A stretch of DNA of 47,110 nt from Vibrio fluminensis (GCF_015278125.1 NZ_JADILO010000033.1:1-47110), one strand, 5' to 3'. Counted from the first letter of the stretch, positions 16,525 through 26,590 are shown. Made by a program: numbers and translations. Notes: generated by a model not told the origin, from the sequence alone.

Positions 16525-18477
16525 TTAAGCCAATTCGGCTTTTTCCGCGATCAGTTTTTCTACCACGCTTGGATCCGCTAGTGTTGAAGTGTCACCCAAG
16601 TTACTGGTGTCGCCGGTGGCAATCTTGCGTAGGATGCGGCGCATGATCTTACCTGAACGGGTTTTCGGTAGAGAGTCCGTCCAGTGCAGCACGTCTGGTG
16701 TTGCGATTGGACCGATTTCCTTACGCACCCAATCTTTGACTTCTTTGTGTAGCTCTGCTGATGGGAATTCACCATCATTAAGCGTTACATAAGCGTAGAT
16801 AGCTTGACCTTTAATATCGTGAGGGATACCAACAATTGCCGCTTCCGCAATCTTGTCGTGTGCAACCAGTGCGGACTCAATTTCAGCGGTACCCATACGG
16901 TGACCCGATACGTTCAGTACGTCATCAACACGGCCGGTGATCCAGTAGTAACCATCTTCATCACGTCTCGCGCCATCACTGGTAAAGTACATGCCTTTAA
17001 AGGTTGAGAAGTACGTTTGCTCAAAGCGTTCATGGTCTCCGTAGACAGTACGCATCTGACCTGGCCATGAATCTAGGATCACTAGGTTACCTTCAGCTGC
17101 TGTCTCTTCAATGATGTTACCCATGTTGTCGACAAGTGCCGGTTGTACGCCGAAGAATGGACGTGTTGCCGAACCCGGCTTAAGATCAGTAGCACCTGGT
17201 AGTGGAGCAATTAAGATGCCGCCTGTCTCAGTTTGCCACCAAGTATCAACAATTGGTGATTTTTCATTACCGATGGTTTTATAGTACCACTCCCACGCTT
17301 CAGGGTTGATTGGCTCACCAACTGAACCCATAACGCGTAGGCTTGAGCGAGAAGTGCCTTCAACCGCTTCGTTACCTTTCGCCATTAGCGCGCGGATAGC
17401 CGTTGGTGCGGTGTAAAGAATGTTCACTTGATGCTTATCGACCACTTCACTCATACGCGCAGTGCTAGGGTAGTTTGGTACGCCTTCAAATAGGATTGTC
17501 TTCGCGCCATTGGCGAGTGGACCATAGATTAGGTAAGTATGACCGGTGATCCAACCTACATCGGCAGTACACCAGAAGGTTTCACCAGCTTGGTAGTCAA
17601 ACACGTACTTGAATGTCATGGTGGCATAAACCAGGTAGCCACCAGTGGTGTGCAGTACGCCTTTTGGTTTACCTGTTGAACCTGAAGTGTAAAGAATAAA
17701 TAGCGGGTCTTCGGCTTTCATTTCTTCTGGTGGGCAAACGTCCGATACATTTGCCGTTGCTTCGTGCCACCAAACATCACGGTGTTCATGCCAGTCGATA
17801 TCACCGCCCGTGCGTTTAAATACCATTACTTTCTCAATGGTTTTAACGTCAGGGTTAGTCAATGCTTCATCTACGTTCTTTTTCAGTGGTACGGCACGAC
17901 CGCCGCGAACACCTTCATCTGCGGTAACAACGATTTTAGAGTCTGAGTCGATAATACGACCAGAAAGAGCTTCTGGTGAAAAACCACCGAATACCACGGT
18001 ATGAACGGCACCAATACGCGTACAAGCCAGCATTGCGATAGCGGCTTCTGGTACCATTGGCATGTAAAGACAAACCACATCGCCTTTATGCACGCCTTGC
18101 TCTTTTAGCGCGTTTGAAAACTTACACACTTCTTTGTGTAATTCTTTGAAGGTCAGTGTTTTGTCATCGGCAGGGTCATCGCCTTCCCAGATAATTGCCA
18201 CTTCATCACCGCGCTCAGCAAGATGACGGTCAATACAGTTAGCAGAAACGTTAAGTGTGCCATCTTCAAACCAACGGATATCAACATGACCAGTATCGAA
18301 TGAGGTGCTTTTCACTTTAGTGAAAGGCTTGATCCAATCGACGATTTTCCCGTGTTCACTCCAGAATCCCTCTGGATCAGACACTGACTGCTGATACATG
18401 GCAAGGTAGGTGTCATTATCCGCATGCGTTGTCGCTTTAATATTCTCTTTTACCGGATAAACGTGGACTTCACTCAT
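16525..18477 (-). CDS. acs: Acetyl-CoA synthetase
   Basis: A 650-aa AMP-forming ligase that activates acetate to acetyl-CoA, the scavenging arm of the acetate switch. It contains the P-loop-like YTSGSTGKPKG, the acyl-site WWQTETGG and the C-terminal lysine K610 in RSGKIMR, the residue whose acetylation inactivates Acs in enterobacteria. Length matches E. coli Acs (652). AAGGAGAG lies just upstream of the ATG. Its likely regulators crbS and crbR lie in the same window. Confidence 0.98.
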   Translation of the reverse strand: MSEVHVYPVKENIKATTHADNDTYLAMYQQSVSDPEGFWSEHGKIVDWIKPFTKVKSTSFDTGHVDIRWFEDGTLNVSANCIDRHLAERGDEVAIIWEGDDPADDKTLTFKELHKEVCKFSNALKEQGVHKGDVVCLYMPMVPEAAIAMLACTRIGAVHTVVFGGFSPEALSGRIIDSDSKIVVTADEGVRGGRAVPLKKNVDEALTNPDVKTIEKVMVFKRTGGDIDWHEHRDVWWHEATANVSDVCPPEEMKAEDPLFILYTSGSTGKPKGVLHTTGGYLVYATMTFKYVFDYQAGETFWCTADVGWITGHTYLIYGPLANGAKTILFEGVPNYPSTARMSEVVDKHQVNILYTAPTAIRALMAKGNEAVEGTSRSSLRVMGSVGEPINPEAWEWYYKTIGNEKSPIVDTWWQTETGGILIAPLPGATDLKPGSATRPFFGVQPALVDNMGNIIEETAAEGNLVILDSWPGQMRTVYGDHERFEQTYFSTFKGMYFTSDGARRDEDGYYWITGRVDDVLNVSGHRMGTAEIESALVAHDKIAEAAIVGIPHDIKGQAIYAYVTLNDGEFPSAELHKEVKDWVRKEIGPIATPDVLHWTDSLPKTRSGKIMRRILRKIATGDTSNLGDTSTLADPSVVEKLIAEKAELA

Positions 18478-18518
18478 TGCTTCTCTCCTTGTGAATTGAG
18501 CGATAATTTAAACGCGAA

Positions 18519-18581
18519 ATTGTAGGGTGAGCGTTTAAAATCACATCTTTAATCTTCAAGCTCTAAGCCGATTAGCTTGAA
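18519..18581 (-). promoter_or_regulatory. acs upstream region: -10-like box and inverted repeat
   Basis: On the reverse strand TACAAT (18524-18519) is a plausible -10, 42 bases before the acs ATG, with a TGTGAT about 16 bases upstream. Further up, a perfect 8-bp inverted repeat TTCAAGCT / AGCTTGAA (18555-18562 and 18574-18581, 11-base spacer) could be an operator. Assignment to CrbR or CRP is only a guess. Confidence 0.35.
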
Positions 18582-18702
18582 CCTAGCAATGCTATAACTT
18601 TCAATCACAGCGCCTATTTTCTCAATTAGACTTTAGGATTAATGCGAAATAGGGAGAGTGATTGAGAGCGCATTTCAGCGCCCATTTAATGAATTCAAAT
18701 AA

Positions 18703-19335
18703 TTAGCGCTGATAAGGAATGCTTAGGTTGGGTAGGTCGCCTTTGGTCAACCGTACAAAGACCAGCGCCGCAGAGATGGCATCTTGCAGTGCGTCATGTT
18801 TATCTTGCAGGGGCAGGTCTAAGTGCTTGCAGATCGCATCTAAACTTAAGTCGAAGTAAGCATTGGGTAAATGCTGTTCTAATTTGTCATGGTAGATCTG
18901 GCTCACCTCAATCAATGGATTTGGCAGTGGAAAGCCAAGTTGCTTCTTGCAGGCTAAATCGAGGATCTTCTTATCATAGCGAATGTGGTAGCCGACTAAA
19001 GGTCGATTGCCAATGAACTCAAGCAGCTTGAGCAGTGCTTGTTTCTCGTCGATGCCATCTTCGAGGTCTTTATGACGAATCTTGTGGATCTTTACTGAGC
19101 CGGAATCGAGAGATTGGGGCGCGCGCAAGCGCACCTCAAAAGGCTGGCTGGTAATAATGCGATTATCAATGATCTTAGTCGCGGCGATGGTCACTAACTC
19201 AGCCCGATTAGGGTCTAAGCTGGTGGTCTCACAATCGAGCGAGACGTACTCGCCTTTAGCGACAGCCCCAAAGTAGTGCTGAAAAGGAGATCCTTTGAGT
19301 TTGTAGTACCAGTAACGTCTTTGAAGCCAGTTCAT
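18703..19335 (-). CDS. 3'-5' exonuclease, DnaQ/RNase T-like
   Basis: A 210-aa DEDD-superfamily exonuclease. Motif I is SLDCETTSLDP (DxE); motif II lies around GYHIRYDKKILD; motif III is HDALQDA. I start at the ATG at 19335, preceded by GAGGACGAGT; a GTG at 19347 overlaps the upstream stop. Together with the DUF294/CBS gene ahead of it, it forms a pair often found beside acs and acetate-symporter genes in gammaproteobacteria. Its role there is unknown, and it is not the replicative epsilon subunit, which is longer. Confidence 0.87.
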   Translation of the reverse strand: MNWLQRRYWYYKLKGSPFQHYFGAVAKGEYVSLDCETTSLDPNRAELVTIAATKIIDNRIITSQPFEVRLRAPQSLDSGSVKIHKIRHKDLEDGIDEKQALLKLLEFIGNRPLVGYHIRYDKKILDLACKKQLGFPLPNPLIEVSQIYHDKLEQHLPNAYFDLSLDAICKHLDLPLQDKHDALQDAISAALVFVRLTKGDLPNLSIPYQR

Positions 19336-19346
19336 ACTCGTCCTCA

Positions 19347-21173
19347 CTAATCTCTTATTTGATAATGATAGCCTAAGAATTGCTTAAATTTTTTCACCAC
19401 ATGCAGACTGTGGCGCAGCAGATCTCGTTCGCTTCTGTCGAGCAGTTTGAGGTCAATTCGGTTATGGCTATGCTGGTTTGATAGTTGCTGTGCAAGGCGA
19501 AGCTTAAAGAACAGTTTTAATGCTTCATTGAGGTTATCGGCTGTCTCGGGTTCGAGTATTTTCTTATGACGCAGTGCTTCAATACGCTCAAAGGTGTTGT
19601 TTTCATTGATGCCATATTCAAGCGCTAACGTACGGATGCCGTGTACCACGGGGAAGATACCACCGCTTTTTAGATCGAGCCCTTGCTTATCATTCTTCAC
19701 GTTGCCAAATAATGTCAGAGGCAAGGAGAATTGTAGTGCTGGTCGAGAAAAACCCTGTAGGGTGAGCATGTTATTGAACATAATTTTATGTAAGTGCTCA
19801 CTTACTGGCTGAAGTAAATCTTCATTGCCCGCAACCGCGTGGGCATCAGCCATGATAGCGAGTTTCATCACTTGTTCGGCATTGGTGGCTTTCGACCACT
19901 GTTTTAGGGTCTTCTGCCAATCAGATTGCGACTTAACCCATTCTGGATTGTTGACCATGACATTGCCAGGACAGAGCGGGTAACCTAACTGCTGCAGTGT
20001 ATGAGTCAGCTCATTCATGACATTGCCACATTGCGACCATTCCAAACCATCTTTGAGGAGCAAGGCGTTGTCTTGATCGGTTTTTAGGATTTGCTCGCCA
20101 CGTCCTTCTGAGCCTAAAACAATCAAGCAACAGTGATCGTGGAGGGCTGGAGGGACAATTAGCTCGAATGCTTTTTCGATGATCTGTTCATTGACCGCAG
20201 AAATGAGCTCCATGATGAAACGAGTACGAATGCCGTTGCTAAGTAAGCTATCCACCAGTTGGCGCTGCTTGTTGGAGGCAATAGCCAGTTCATCAACGCT
20301 GGTGGCGCGTGCAATACTCAGGGTGAGCACATGTGAGTGAGTCGAGAAGGCACTGAGGATTTGCGTCATATCCAACATACCGACGGGTTGATTGCCGTCA
20401 CACACCATGAGACGCTTCATGCGATTTCGCGTCATGGAAATCATCGCATTGAATAGAAAATCCCCTTCATCAACATGCATCACGGGAAAAGTGGCCACTT
20501 CCCCCACGGGGGTATCAAGTGGTAAACGGTCTAGCATGACCGCATGCAGCATATTGGTGCGGGTAATAATGCCGTAAGGTAGTTCGTTAGGGTGCGCTTG
20601 CCGGCGTTGATCATCGTCTGCCAATTCAATTAATGCAGAATCGACCGAATTCGATTTCAGGAACTGCGTGACCTCATCCAATGGTTGGTCATATTTTAGA
20701 ATGCGCGGTGGGTGATAGATCTCGCTGTCGACTTTAGTCAGAATGAATTCGGCGAGGTTTTGCTGCTGTTGAGCCGCTTCAATTAAAGCTTGGCGTTTTG
20801 ATAAGTTATTGTCGAAGTACGCCGCAAATTGACCGTTCTGTTCATACAAGTCGAGAAATACTTCTTTGGGCAGCAAATAGGAGAGCGTATCTTCAAGCGC
20901 AATGTAGTTGTGGCGCGCTTCTCCCTCAAATAAAGCGCGTACATCGAATAGATCATCATTCGCGTAGTGGGCAAAGATCTCTTTTCCATCACTGGATTGC
21001 TCTTCAACCACGCCTTTGATCAAAATGTGCAGGTGTCGACTGGTCGTCCCACTTTTGAGGATAGTATCTCGCCCACGAAAATAGGCGACATCCAGTGAAG
21101 CTCTCAAGGTTTGTTGCTGGGCTTCATCGAGTCGGTCAAATGGGGGAGATTGCATGTTGAATTTATCTGGCAT
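19347..21173 (-). CDS. cNMP-binding/CBS/DUF294 putative nucleotidyltransferase
   Basis: A 608-aa multidomain cytosolic protein. An N-terminal cyclic-nucleotide-binding-like fold spans about 15-140, and a CBS pair about 155-285. A DUF294 nucleotidyltransferase-like domain spans about 310-450, with VLGSEGRGEQ followed by TDQDNALL. A DUF294_C helical domain ends the protein. The GSxGR and TDxDN motifs resemble GlnD/GlnE-type transferases, so it may modify a protein in response to nucleotides, but no substrate is known. It is the first gene ahead of the exonuclease, spaced tightly, and divergent from the MFS transporter. Confidence 0.88.
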   Translation of the reverse strand: MPDKFNMQSPPFDRLDEAQQQTLRASLDVAYFRGRDTILKSGTTSRHLHILIKGVVEEQSSDGKEIFAHYANDDLFDVRALFEGEARHNYIALEDTLSYLLPKEVFLDLYEQNGQFAAYFDNNLSKRQALIEAAQQQQNLAEFILTKVDSEIYHPPRILKYDQPLDEVTQFLKSNSVDSALIELADDDQRRQAHPNELPYGIITRTNMLHAVMLDRLPLDTPVGEVATFPVMHVDEGDFLFNAMISMTRNRMKRLMVCDGNQPVGMLDMTQILSAFSTHSHVLTLSIARATSVDELAIASNKQRQLVDSLLSNGIRTRFIMELISAVNEQIIEKAFELIVPPALHDHCCLIVLGSEGRGEQILKTDQDNALLLKDGLEWSQCGNVMNELTHTLQQLGYPLCPGNVMVNNPEWVKSQSDWQKTLKQWSKATNAEQVMKLAIMADAHAVAGNEDLLQPVSEHLHKIMFNNMLTLQGFSRPALQFSLPLTLFGNVKNDKQGLDLKSGGIFPVVHGIRTLALEYGINENNTFERIEALRHKKILEPETADNLNEALKLFFKLRLAQQLSNQHSHNRIDLKLLDRSERDLLRHSLHVVKKFKQFLGYHYQIRD

Positions 21174-21361
21174 AGAGCACCTACAAAGACAATCGAACTA
21201 CCGTCTAGTGTGACAAATCACGCTGTTTTCGCCAGACGACTTTGGTCGAAGCAAAGTCCATCTTTGCAAAGAGGAAATACGTGTTTTTGAATGTTCCCTT
21301 TTTATCCATTCCAGTTGCGTGGATAATATCGTCAGCTTAATGTTTTGAATTAGAGGTCACC

Positions 21362-22549
21362 ATGTTTACCCCTTCGCCTTACGGCTGGATTTCTCAATAC
21401 CTAGTCGGTTTCTTTTTCGCCTATGGTGTCTATCTCCCATTTTGGTCACTTTGGTTTGAAAACCAAGGTGTATCACCAGCTGATATTGGTCTTTTGGTTG
21501 GTATTGGTTTTGCAACGCGTTGTGTTGCCAACTTAGTCATCACACCGCGTATTCACAAAGTTGAGCATCTCATGCCGGCTTTGCGTGCATTCAGTTTGGC
21601 AGGCTTACTATTTGTTGGTTTCCACTTCTTTACTGGTGGGAGCTTCTGGCTCATGGCAGTAGCGACGGTGTTATTTAACCTTTGCTGTGGTCCTATCGTG
21701 CCGATCTCGGATGCAATGGCGAACCATTATGCTCGCTTAAAAATGCTCGATTATGGTCGTACTCGTCTATGGGGATCGATTGCCTTTATCGCAGGTTCAA
21801 CTGTGGTGGGTTATCTCGTTTCTCTATACGGCACGGATATGATCCTTTACACCGCAATGGTGGGGATGTTAGCTGCATTACTGTTCTCGATGCGTGCGAT
21901 TAATCCTATGCCAGTGACGGAGAGTGAAGCGCAGATGGAGCGTCCGAAAGTGCTCGCGCTGCTGCGTGAAAATAGCGTGATTCGCTTTTTGGCTCTGGTG
22001 GCTCTAATTCAAGGTAGTCATGCCGCTTACTACAGTTTCAGTACCATTTATTGGAAAGAAGCAGGCTACTCGGAAGCAACGATTGGTTACTTATGGAGTC
22101 TAGGTGTGCTGGCTGAGATTGCCATCTTTGCCTTAAGTAAACGTCTGTTTGTTGGGTGGAGTTTACGCGCTTTGTTTTTAGTTGCATCCGTCGGAGTTAT
22201 TGTACGCTGGGGCCTAACGGCATCGACCACGGCACTGCTGGCGCTTGTCGCTATCCAGCTATTGCATGGTGTGACGTTTGCGGTCGCTCATATTGCAGCC
22301 ATTCAATACATCCAAGCATCGGCGCCAAATCGTATGGTAGCGCTACAAGCGCTTTACAATGCAATTCCTCTCGGGGCGTTTATTGCTTTGATGACCGCGT
22401 TAAGTGGCTGGGGATATGAAAACTGGGGCGCGAATGTCTTTTGGGCAATGGCGGCGATGGGAGTACTGGCACTGTTCATTCGTGCAGAGCCGAAAACGCG
22501 TCAGCGTCACGATGAGTTAAATAAAGCGGAGCTTGAAGCACAGAATTAA
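21362..22549 (+). CDS. MFS transporter, HcaT (3-phenylpropionate permease)-like
   Basis: A 395-aa protein with about 12 hydrophobic segments, closest in character to the 3-phenylpropionic acid transporter family (N-terminus YGWISQYLVGFFFAYGVYLP). The true substrate is not known for Vibrio members; nothing nearby suggests phenylpropionate catabolism, and the acetate-related neighbourhood could indicate a small carboxylate, which is inference. It is divergent from the DUF294 gene and 75 bases upstream of crbS on the same strand. Confidence 0.85.
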   Translation: MFTPSPYGWISQYLVGFFFAYGVYLPFWSLWFENQGVSPADIGLLVGIGFATRCVANLVITPRIHKVEHLMPALRAFSLAGLLFVGFHFFTGGSFWLMAVATVLFNLCCGPIVPISDAMANHYARLKMLDYGRTRLWGSIAFIAGSTVVGYLVSLYGTDMILYTAMVGMLAALLFSMRAINPMPVTESEAQMERPKVLALLRENSVIRFLALVALIQGSHAAYYSFSTIYWKEAGYSEATIGYLWSLGVLAEIAIFALSKRLFVGWSLRALFLVASVGVIVRWGLTASTTALLALVAIQLLHGVTFAVAHIAAIQYIQASAPNRMVALQALYNAIPLGAFIALMTALSGWGYENWGANVFWAMAAMGVLALFIRAEPKTRQRHDELNKAELEAQN

Positions 22550-22624
22550 CCTCATCTGATTGATATTTATACACTCTGTTAGTTTAATAGCCTTATCTAA
22601 CAGAGTGTAATTTAAGGATATCGC

Positions 22625-25600
22625 ATGCAAGGATGGCTAGTGATTCCCGTATCAATATTGTATCTCGGTCTGCTGTTTTGGATCGCGTGGTATGGCGATC
22701 AAAAACGCAGTTGGCTCGCTAAGTGGCGCCCTTGGATATATAGTTTATCCATTGCAGTATATTGTACTTCTTGGACATTTTACGGCACGGTAGGGCAAGC
22801 GAGCAGTAACCCGTGGTCCTTCCTTCCTATCTATATTGCCCCCATTATCGTTTTCACCTTAGGTTGGCGAATCCTCGCTAGACTGATCATTATTGCTAAG
22901 CGTGAGCACATTACGTCGATAGCGGACTTTATCGCGGCTCGATATGGTAAGTCACAAGGGCTGGCGGTTGTGATCACCTTAATCGCGGTAGTCGGTATCT
23001 TGCCTTATATCGCTCTGCAGCTGCGTGGTATTACCATGGGGCTTGAAGTTGTTGCGCCAACCTTGAAAGAACAAGGGCTACTTGCTGGCGTTGATGCTTC
23101 GTGGTTTGTGGTCTTGGCGCTGGCTATATTTACCATGCTGTTTGGTACTCGCCATATCGATAATACCGAACATCATCGTGGCATGATGATGGCGATAGCG
23201 TTTGAGTCGATTGTAAAGCTGGTGGCATTTATGACCGTCGGCTGTTTCATTCTCTTCCTCGCCTTAAACCGCAGTGACATTGTCTTAATGGATTTGGCGG
23301 CGCAAACCTATCAGGCACCCAATTGGCCAACATTGATTATCCATACGGTGTTGACCATGTTAGCCATTCTCTGCTTACCGCGCCAGTTCCATACCATGGT
23401 GGTGGAGAATGAACGCCCACAAGATTTGCACACCGCGCGCTGGTTATTTCCACTCTATCTGATCTTAATGGGTTTGTTTGTCTTGCCGATTGCATGGGTT
23501 GGGCAAGGGCTACTTGCTGGCGTGAGTGCTGACACTTACGTGATCAGTTTGCCAATGTCTGTCGGCGCGACCGATATGGCGTTGTTGGCGTTTTTAGGCG
23601 GCACATCGGCTGCTAGTGGTATGGTTATCGTTTCAACCATTGCGCTAGCTATCATGGTGTCTAACGACTTAGTGATGCCATTGCTGCTGCGTCGGATGCG
23701 TTTGAGCAATCGGGGTCATCGCCAGTTCTCAGGACTGCTATTGGTGATCCGACGCGGTTTGATTTTGTTGTTGCTCTTGGGGGCGTGGGGTTTTTATCAG
23801 GTACTGGGTAACATCCCTTCGCTGTCGGCGATAGGCTTTCTCTCGTTTGCGGCGATAGGTCAGTTTGCGCCAGCATTGATTGGCGGTATGTATTGGCGCC
23901 AAGGTAATCGTAAGGGTGTTTACGTCGGGCTGCTATTTGGCTTCACGGTGTGGCTAATCACGCTAATGAATGCGACAGGCTTATTGGCCGGTGATAGCCA
24001 TAACAATGTACTGCTTTGGTTAATCGATCCACCGACCATCTTGCGTGAGGTGGGCTTACAAGCTTCAGAATGGGGGATAGTGCTGAGCTTAAGTGCCAAC
24101 ACCTTATGCTATATATTGATTTCTATCCTGACACGCGCCAGTTTGAGTGAGCGACTGCAATCGGCTTCGTTTATTGGTACGCCGTTGCCGGAAAGTGAGA
24201 ACATGAGCCTCTACCAAAGCCGAGTGACGGTGGCTGAACTAGAGATGCTCGCTTCACGGTTTGTCGGTCGACATCGAGTACGCAGCGCCTTTCAACAATA
24301 TTGGGGGCAGCAACGACAAACGTTAATGCCCAATCAGCAAGCACCTTCAAGTTTGATCCGCCATACCGAGCGTGTCTTAGCTGGGGTGTTTGGTGCCTCT
24401 TCCGCTAAGTTAGTGCTTACTTCTGCTTTGCAAGGCAGAAACATGCAGTTGGAAGAGGTGGCGACCATTGTCGACGAAGCCTCTGAACTGTATGACTTTA
24501 GTCGTGGTTTACTGCAAGGTGCGATTGAACATATTGGCCAAGGGATTGCGGTTGTCGACAAGCAGTTAAGGTTGGTGGCATGGAACCAGCGCTATCTAGA
24601 GTTGTTCGAATTTCCCCCTGGGTTGATTCAAGTCGGTCGCCCGATTGCTGACGTGATTCGTCATAATGCCGAGCAAGGTTTGTGTGGTCTTGGTGACCCA
24701 GAGGATCATGTGCGGCGCCGGATATATCACTTGGAGCAAGGTACACGCCATACTTCTTCGCGGATTCGGCCCGATGGGCGTGTGATTGAGGTGCAAGGAA
24801 ACCCGATGCCTGGTGGTGGGTTTGTAATGAGTTTTACCGATATCACCGTCTTCCGCGATGCTGAGCAAGCCTTGAAAGAGGCCAATGAAACGCTTGAAGA
24901 GCGTGTGCAGGCACGTACGCAAGAGTTAGAACGTCTCAACAAGCAACTGGTCACGGCGACTCAGCGCTCTGAGCATGAGTCGCGTTCGAAATCCCGCTTT
25001 TTAGCCGCGGTCAGTCATGACTTAATGCAGCCGCTTAATGCCGCGCGCTTGTTTGCTTCATCTCTTTCTGAAGTGGCGAAGGAGAGTGAAACCAAGCAAT
25101 TGGCCAATCACATTGAAAGTGCTCTTGGCGCTGCCGAAGACTTGATTGGCGATCTTTTGGATATTTCTCGCCTCGAGTCCGGCAAGTTAGACGTTAATGT
25201 GCACGGTTTCGCGATTAACGATGTGCTCTCCAATCTTAATGCTGAGTTCAGTGCCTTGGCTAAGCAGCAGGGTATTGAGTTTAGTATGGTGCCGAGTCAG
25301 TTGCTGGTGGAATCTGATCCCAAATTACTGCGCCGTGTGGTTCAGAACTTTCTGACTAACGCGTTCCGCTACAGTCCACGTGGAAAGGTGGTGTTAGGAG
25401 TCCGCCGTGATGGCGATGATGTTCGTATTGAAGTTTGGGATAACGGTGAAGGGATCAACGAAGATAAACAGCAAGAGATCTTTGAAGAGTTTAACCGAGG
25501 CAATCAGGTTCGCTCGGACCAAGGGTTGGGGTTAGGTCTTGCGATCTCCAAAGGGATTGCCAATGTGCTTGGTCATCAGATTGCGATGCGTTCTTGGCCG

Positions 25601-26056
25601 GGCAGTGGTAGCGTTTTTTCGATTCGCTTAAGACGCGCTGCTTTTGTTGCGCCGCAAGCGGTAGTTTCTTCTGTTCAAGCCGCATCGGATCTCAGTCATA
25701 TCAAGGTGCTGTGCGTCGACAACGAAAGTAATATTTTGGTAGGGATGGAAAAATTACTGGCTCGCTGGGGATGCGATGTGCGTTGTGCTGTCGATATTGT
25801 CGAGAGCATGCAAGCGATTGACGATACTTGGCAGCCGGATGTGATTCTCTCCGATTACCGTCTTGATAATGGCCGTACCGGGCTTGAGGTATTGCAACAA
25901 TGTCGTTTACGTCTTGGGGATAGCTTTATCGGGGTGATCATCAGTGCTGATCGCACCCCTGATATGTTGGCAGGCATCGAGTCGAACAGCTTTAGCTTTA
26001 TCCCTAAACCAGTCAAGCCACTCAAACTCAGGGCGATACTCAACCGTATCGCCTAG
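22625..26056 (+). CDS. crbS: Hybrid histidine kinase CrbS (sodium-solute-symporter-like sensor)
   Basis: A 1143-aa membrane kinase. Residues 1-500 form an SLC5-like symporter domain of about 13 segments. A linker and a PAS domain (about 625-750, AIEHIGQGIAVVDKQLRLV) lead to a coiled coil. The kinase core has H798 in AVSHDLMQPLNAARL and ATP-binding motifs NFLTNAFRYS and GLGLGLAI. A C-terminal receiver carries phosphoacceptor D1077 in SDYRLD. This architecture is that of CrbS/CbrA; in Vibrio cholerae CrbS and CrbR activate acs. Start codon and length agree with the family. The matching regulator is 4 kb downstream. Confidence 0.93.
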   Translation: MQGWLVIPVSILYLGLLFWIAWYGDQKRSWLAKWRPWIYSLSIAVYCTSWTFYGTVGQASSNPWSFLPIYIAPIIVFTLGWRILARLIIIAKREHITSIADFIAARYGKSQGLAVVITLIAVVGILPYIALQLRGITMGLEVVAPTLKEQGLLAGVDASWFVVLALAIFTMLFGTRHIDNTEHHRGMMMAIAFESIVKLVAFMTVGCFILFLALNRSDIVLMDLAAQTYQAPNWPTLIIHTVLTMLAILCLPRQFHTMVVENERPQDLHTARWLFPLYLILMGLFVLPIAWVGQGLLAGVSADTYVISLPMSVGATDMALLAFLGGTSAASGMVIVSTIALAIMVSNDLVMPLLLRRMRLSNRGHRQFSGLLLVIRRGLILLLLLGAWGFYQVLGNIPSLSAIGFLSFAAIGQFAPALIGGMYWRQGNRKGVYVGLLFGFTVWLITLMNATGLLAGDSHNNVLLWLIDPPTILREVGLQASEWGIVLSLSANTLCYILISILTRASLSERLQSASFIGTPLPESENMSLYQSRVTVAELEMLASRFVGRHRVRSAFQQYWGQQRQTLMPNQQAPSSLIRHTERVLAGVFGASSAKLVLTSALQGRNMQLEEVATIVDEASELYDFSRGLLQGAIEHIGQGIAVVDKQLRLVAWNQRYLELFEFPPGLIQVGRPIADVIRHNAEQGLCGLGDPEDHVRRRIYHLEQGTRHTSSRIRPDGRVIEVQGNPMPGGGFVMSFTDITVFRDAEQALKEANETLEERVQARTQELERLNKQLVTATQRSEHESRSKSRFLAAVSHDLMQPLNAARLFASSLSEVAKESETKQLANHIESALGAAEDLIGDLLDISRLESGKLDVNVHGFAINDVLSNLNAEFSALAKQQGIEFSMVPSQLLVESDPKLLRRVVQNFLTNAFRYSPRGKVVLGVRRDGDDVRIEVWDNGEGINEDKQQEIFEEFNRGNQVRSDQGLGLGLAISKGIANVLGHQIAMRSWPGSGSVFSIRLRRAAFVAPQAVVSSVQAASDLSHIKVLCVDNESNILVGMEKLLARWGCDVRCAVDIVESMQAIDDTWQPDVILSDYRLDNGRTGLEVLQQCRLRLGDSFIGVIISADRTPDMLAGIESNSFSFIPKPVKPLKLRAILNRIA

Positions 26057-26069
26057 GATGGATATCTTG

Positions 26070-26555
26070 TTATTGTTCACTTAGCAGCGTTTCGTATTTT
26101 ACAAACGCTGTTTGAGTGTCACCGTAATACAGCACGCCGTCTGCTTGCGCCGCAACACGTAACCAACTTTGTTCTGATGCCGGTGCAGGTAGTTTGATAA
26201 ACCAGTTTTTACTGTCCTCACTTGCAGGCTGCATATCGAGAGGTTTAGCTTGCTGATCAGCATCGTCAACCAGAGATAGCTTGATGCCTTCTAGCGGAAA
26301 AGCGGATGTTAGCGATAGCTCTAATCCTTCGGCGGTCAGACTCTCTGAACGGAACTTGATTTTAAATTCGCCATTTTCCATATCACAGATACCACTGGTG
26401 TAGCGGCAGTTTGATTTGCTCAGCAGCTTGTAGCTTTGCCCCTCTTTAGCCGCGTGAGGCTTCTCACTCAGAGCTAAGTCGGTACCAAAGTAAGCGATAA
26501 TAGAAAGAATTGGCGCGACCAACAGGGCGATGATGATGTGTTTGTTTTTAAACAT
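26070..26555 (-). CDS. Unknown membrane-anchored protein
   Basis: A 161-aa protein I do not recognise. One N-terminal hydrophobic segment (about 7-23) anchors a periplasmic domain predicted to be beta-rich, with two cysteines (C50, C57) that could form a disulfide. It is convergent with crbS (13-base gap) and lies downstream of the symporter gene on the same strand, beyond a terminator and an inverted repeat. The location suggests a link to acetate sensing or membrane energetics, but there is no direct evidence. Confidence 0.8.
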   Translation of the reverse strand: MFKNKHIIIALLVAPILSIIAYFGTDLALSEKPHAAKEGQSYKLLSKSNCRYTSGICDMENGEFKIKFRSESLTAEGLELSLTSAFPLEGIKLSLVDDADQQAKPLDMQPASEDSKNWFIKLPAPASEQSWLRVAAQADGVLYYGDTQTAFVKYETLLSEQ

Positions 26556-26590
26556 AGGGCTTCCTTGCTACTACGACGGGCTAAAATTTT

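Noticed and set aside
21208..21223. TGTGACAAATCACG between the DUF294 gene and the MFS gene, resembling a CRP site.
   Set aside because: The half-sites are separated by four bases instead of six, so it does not fit the CRP consensus.
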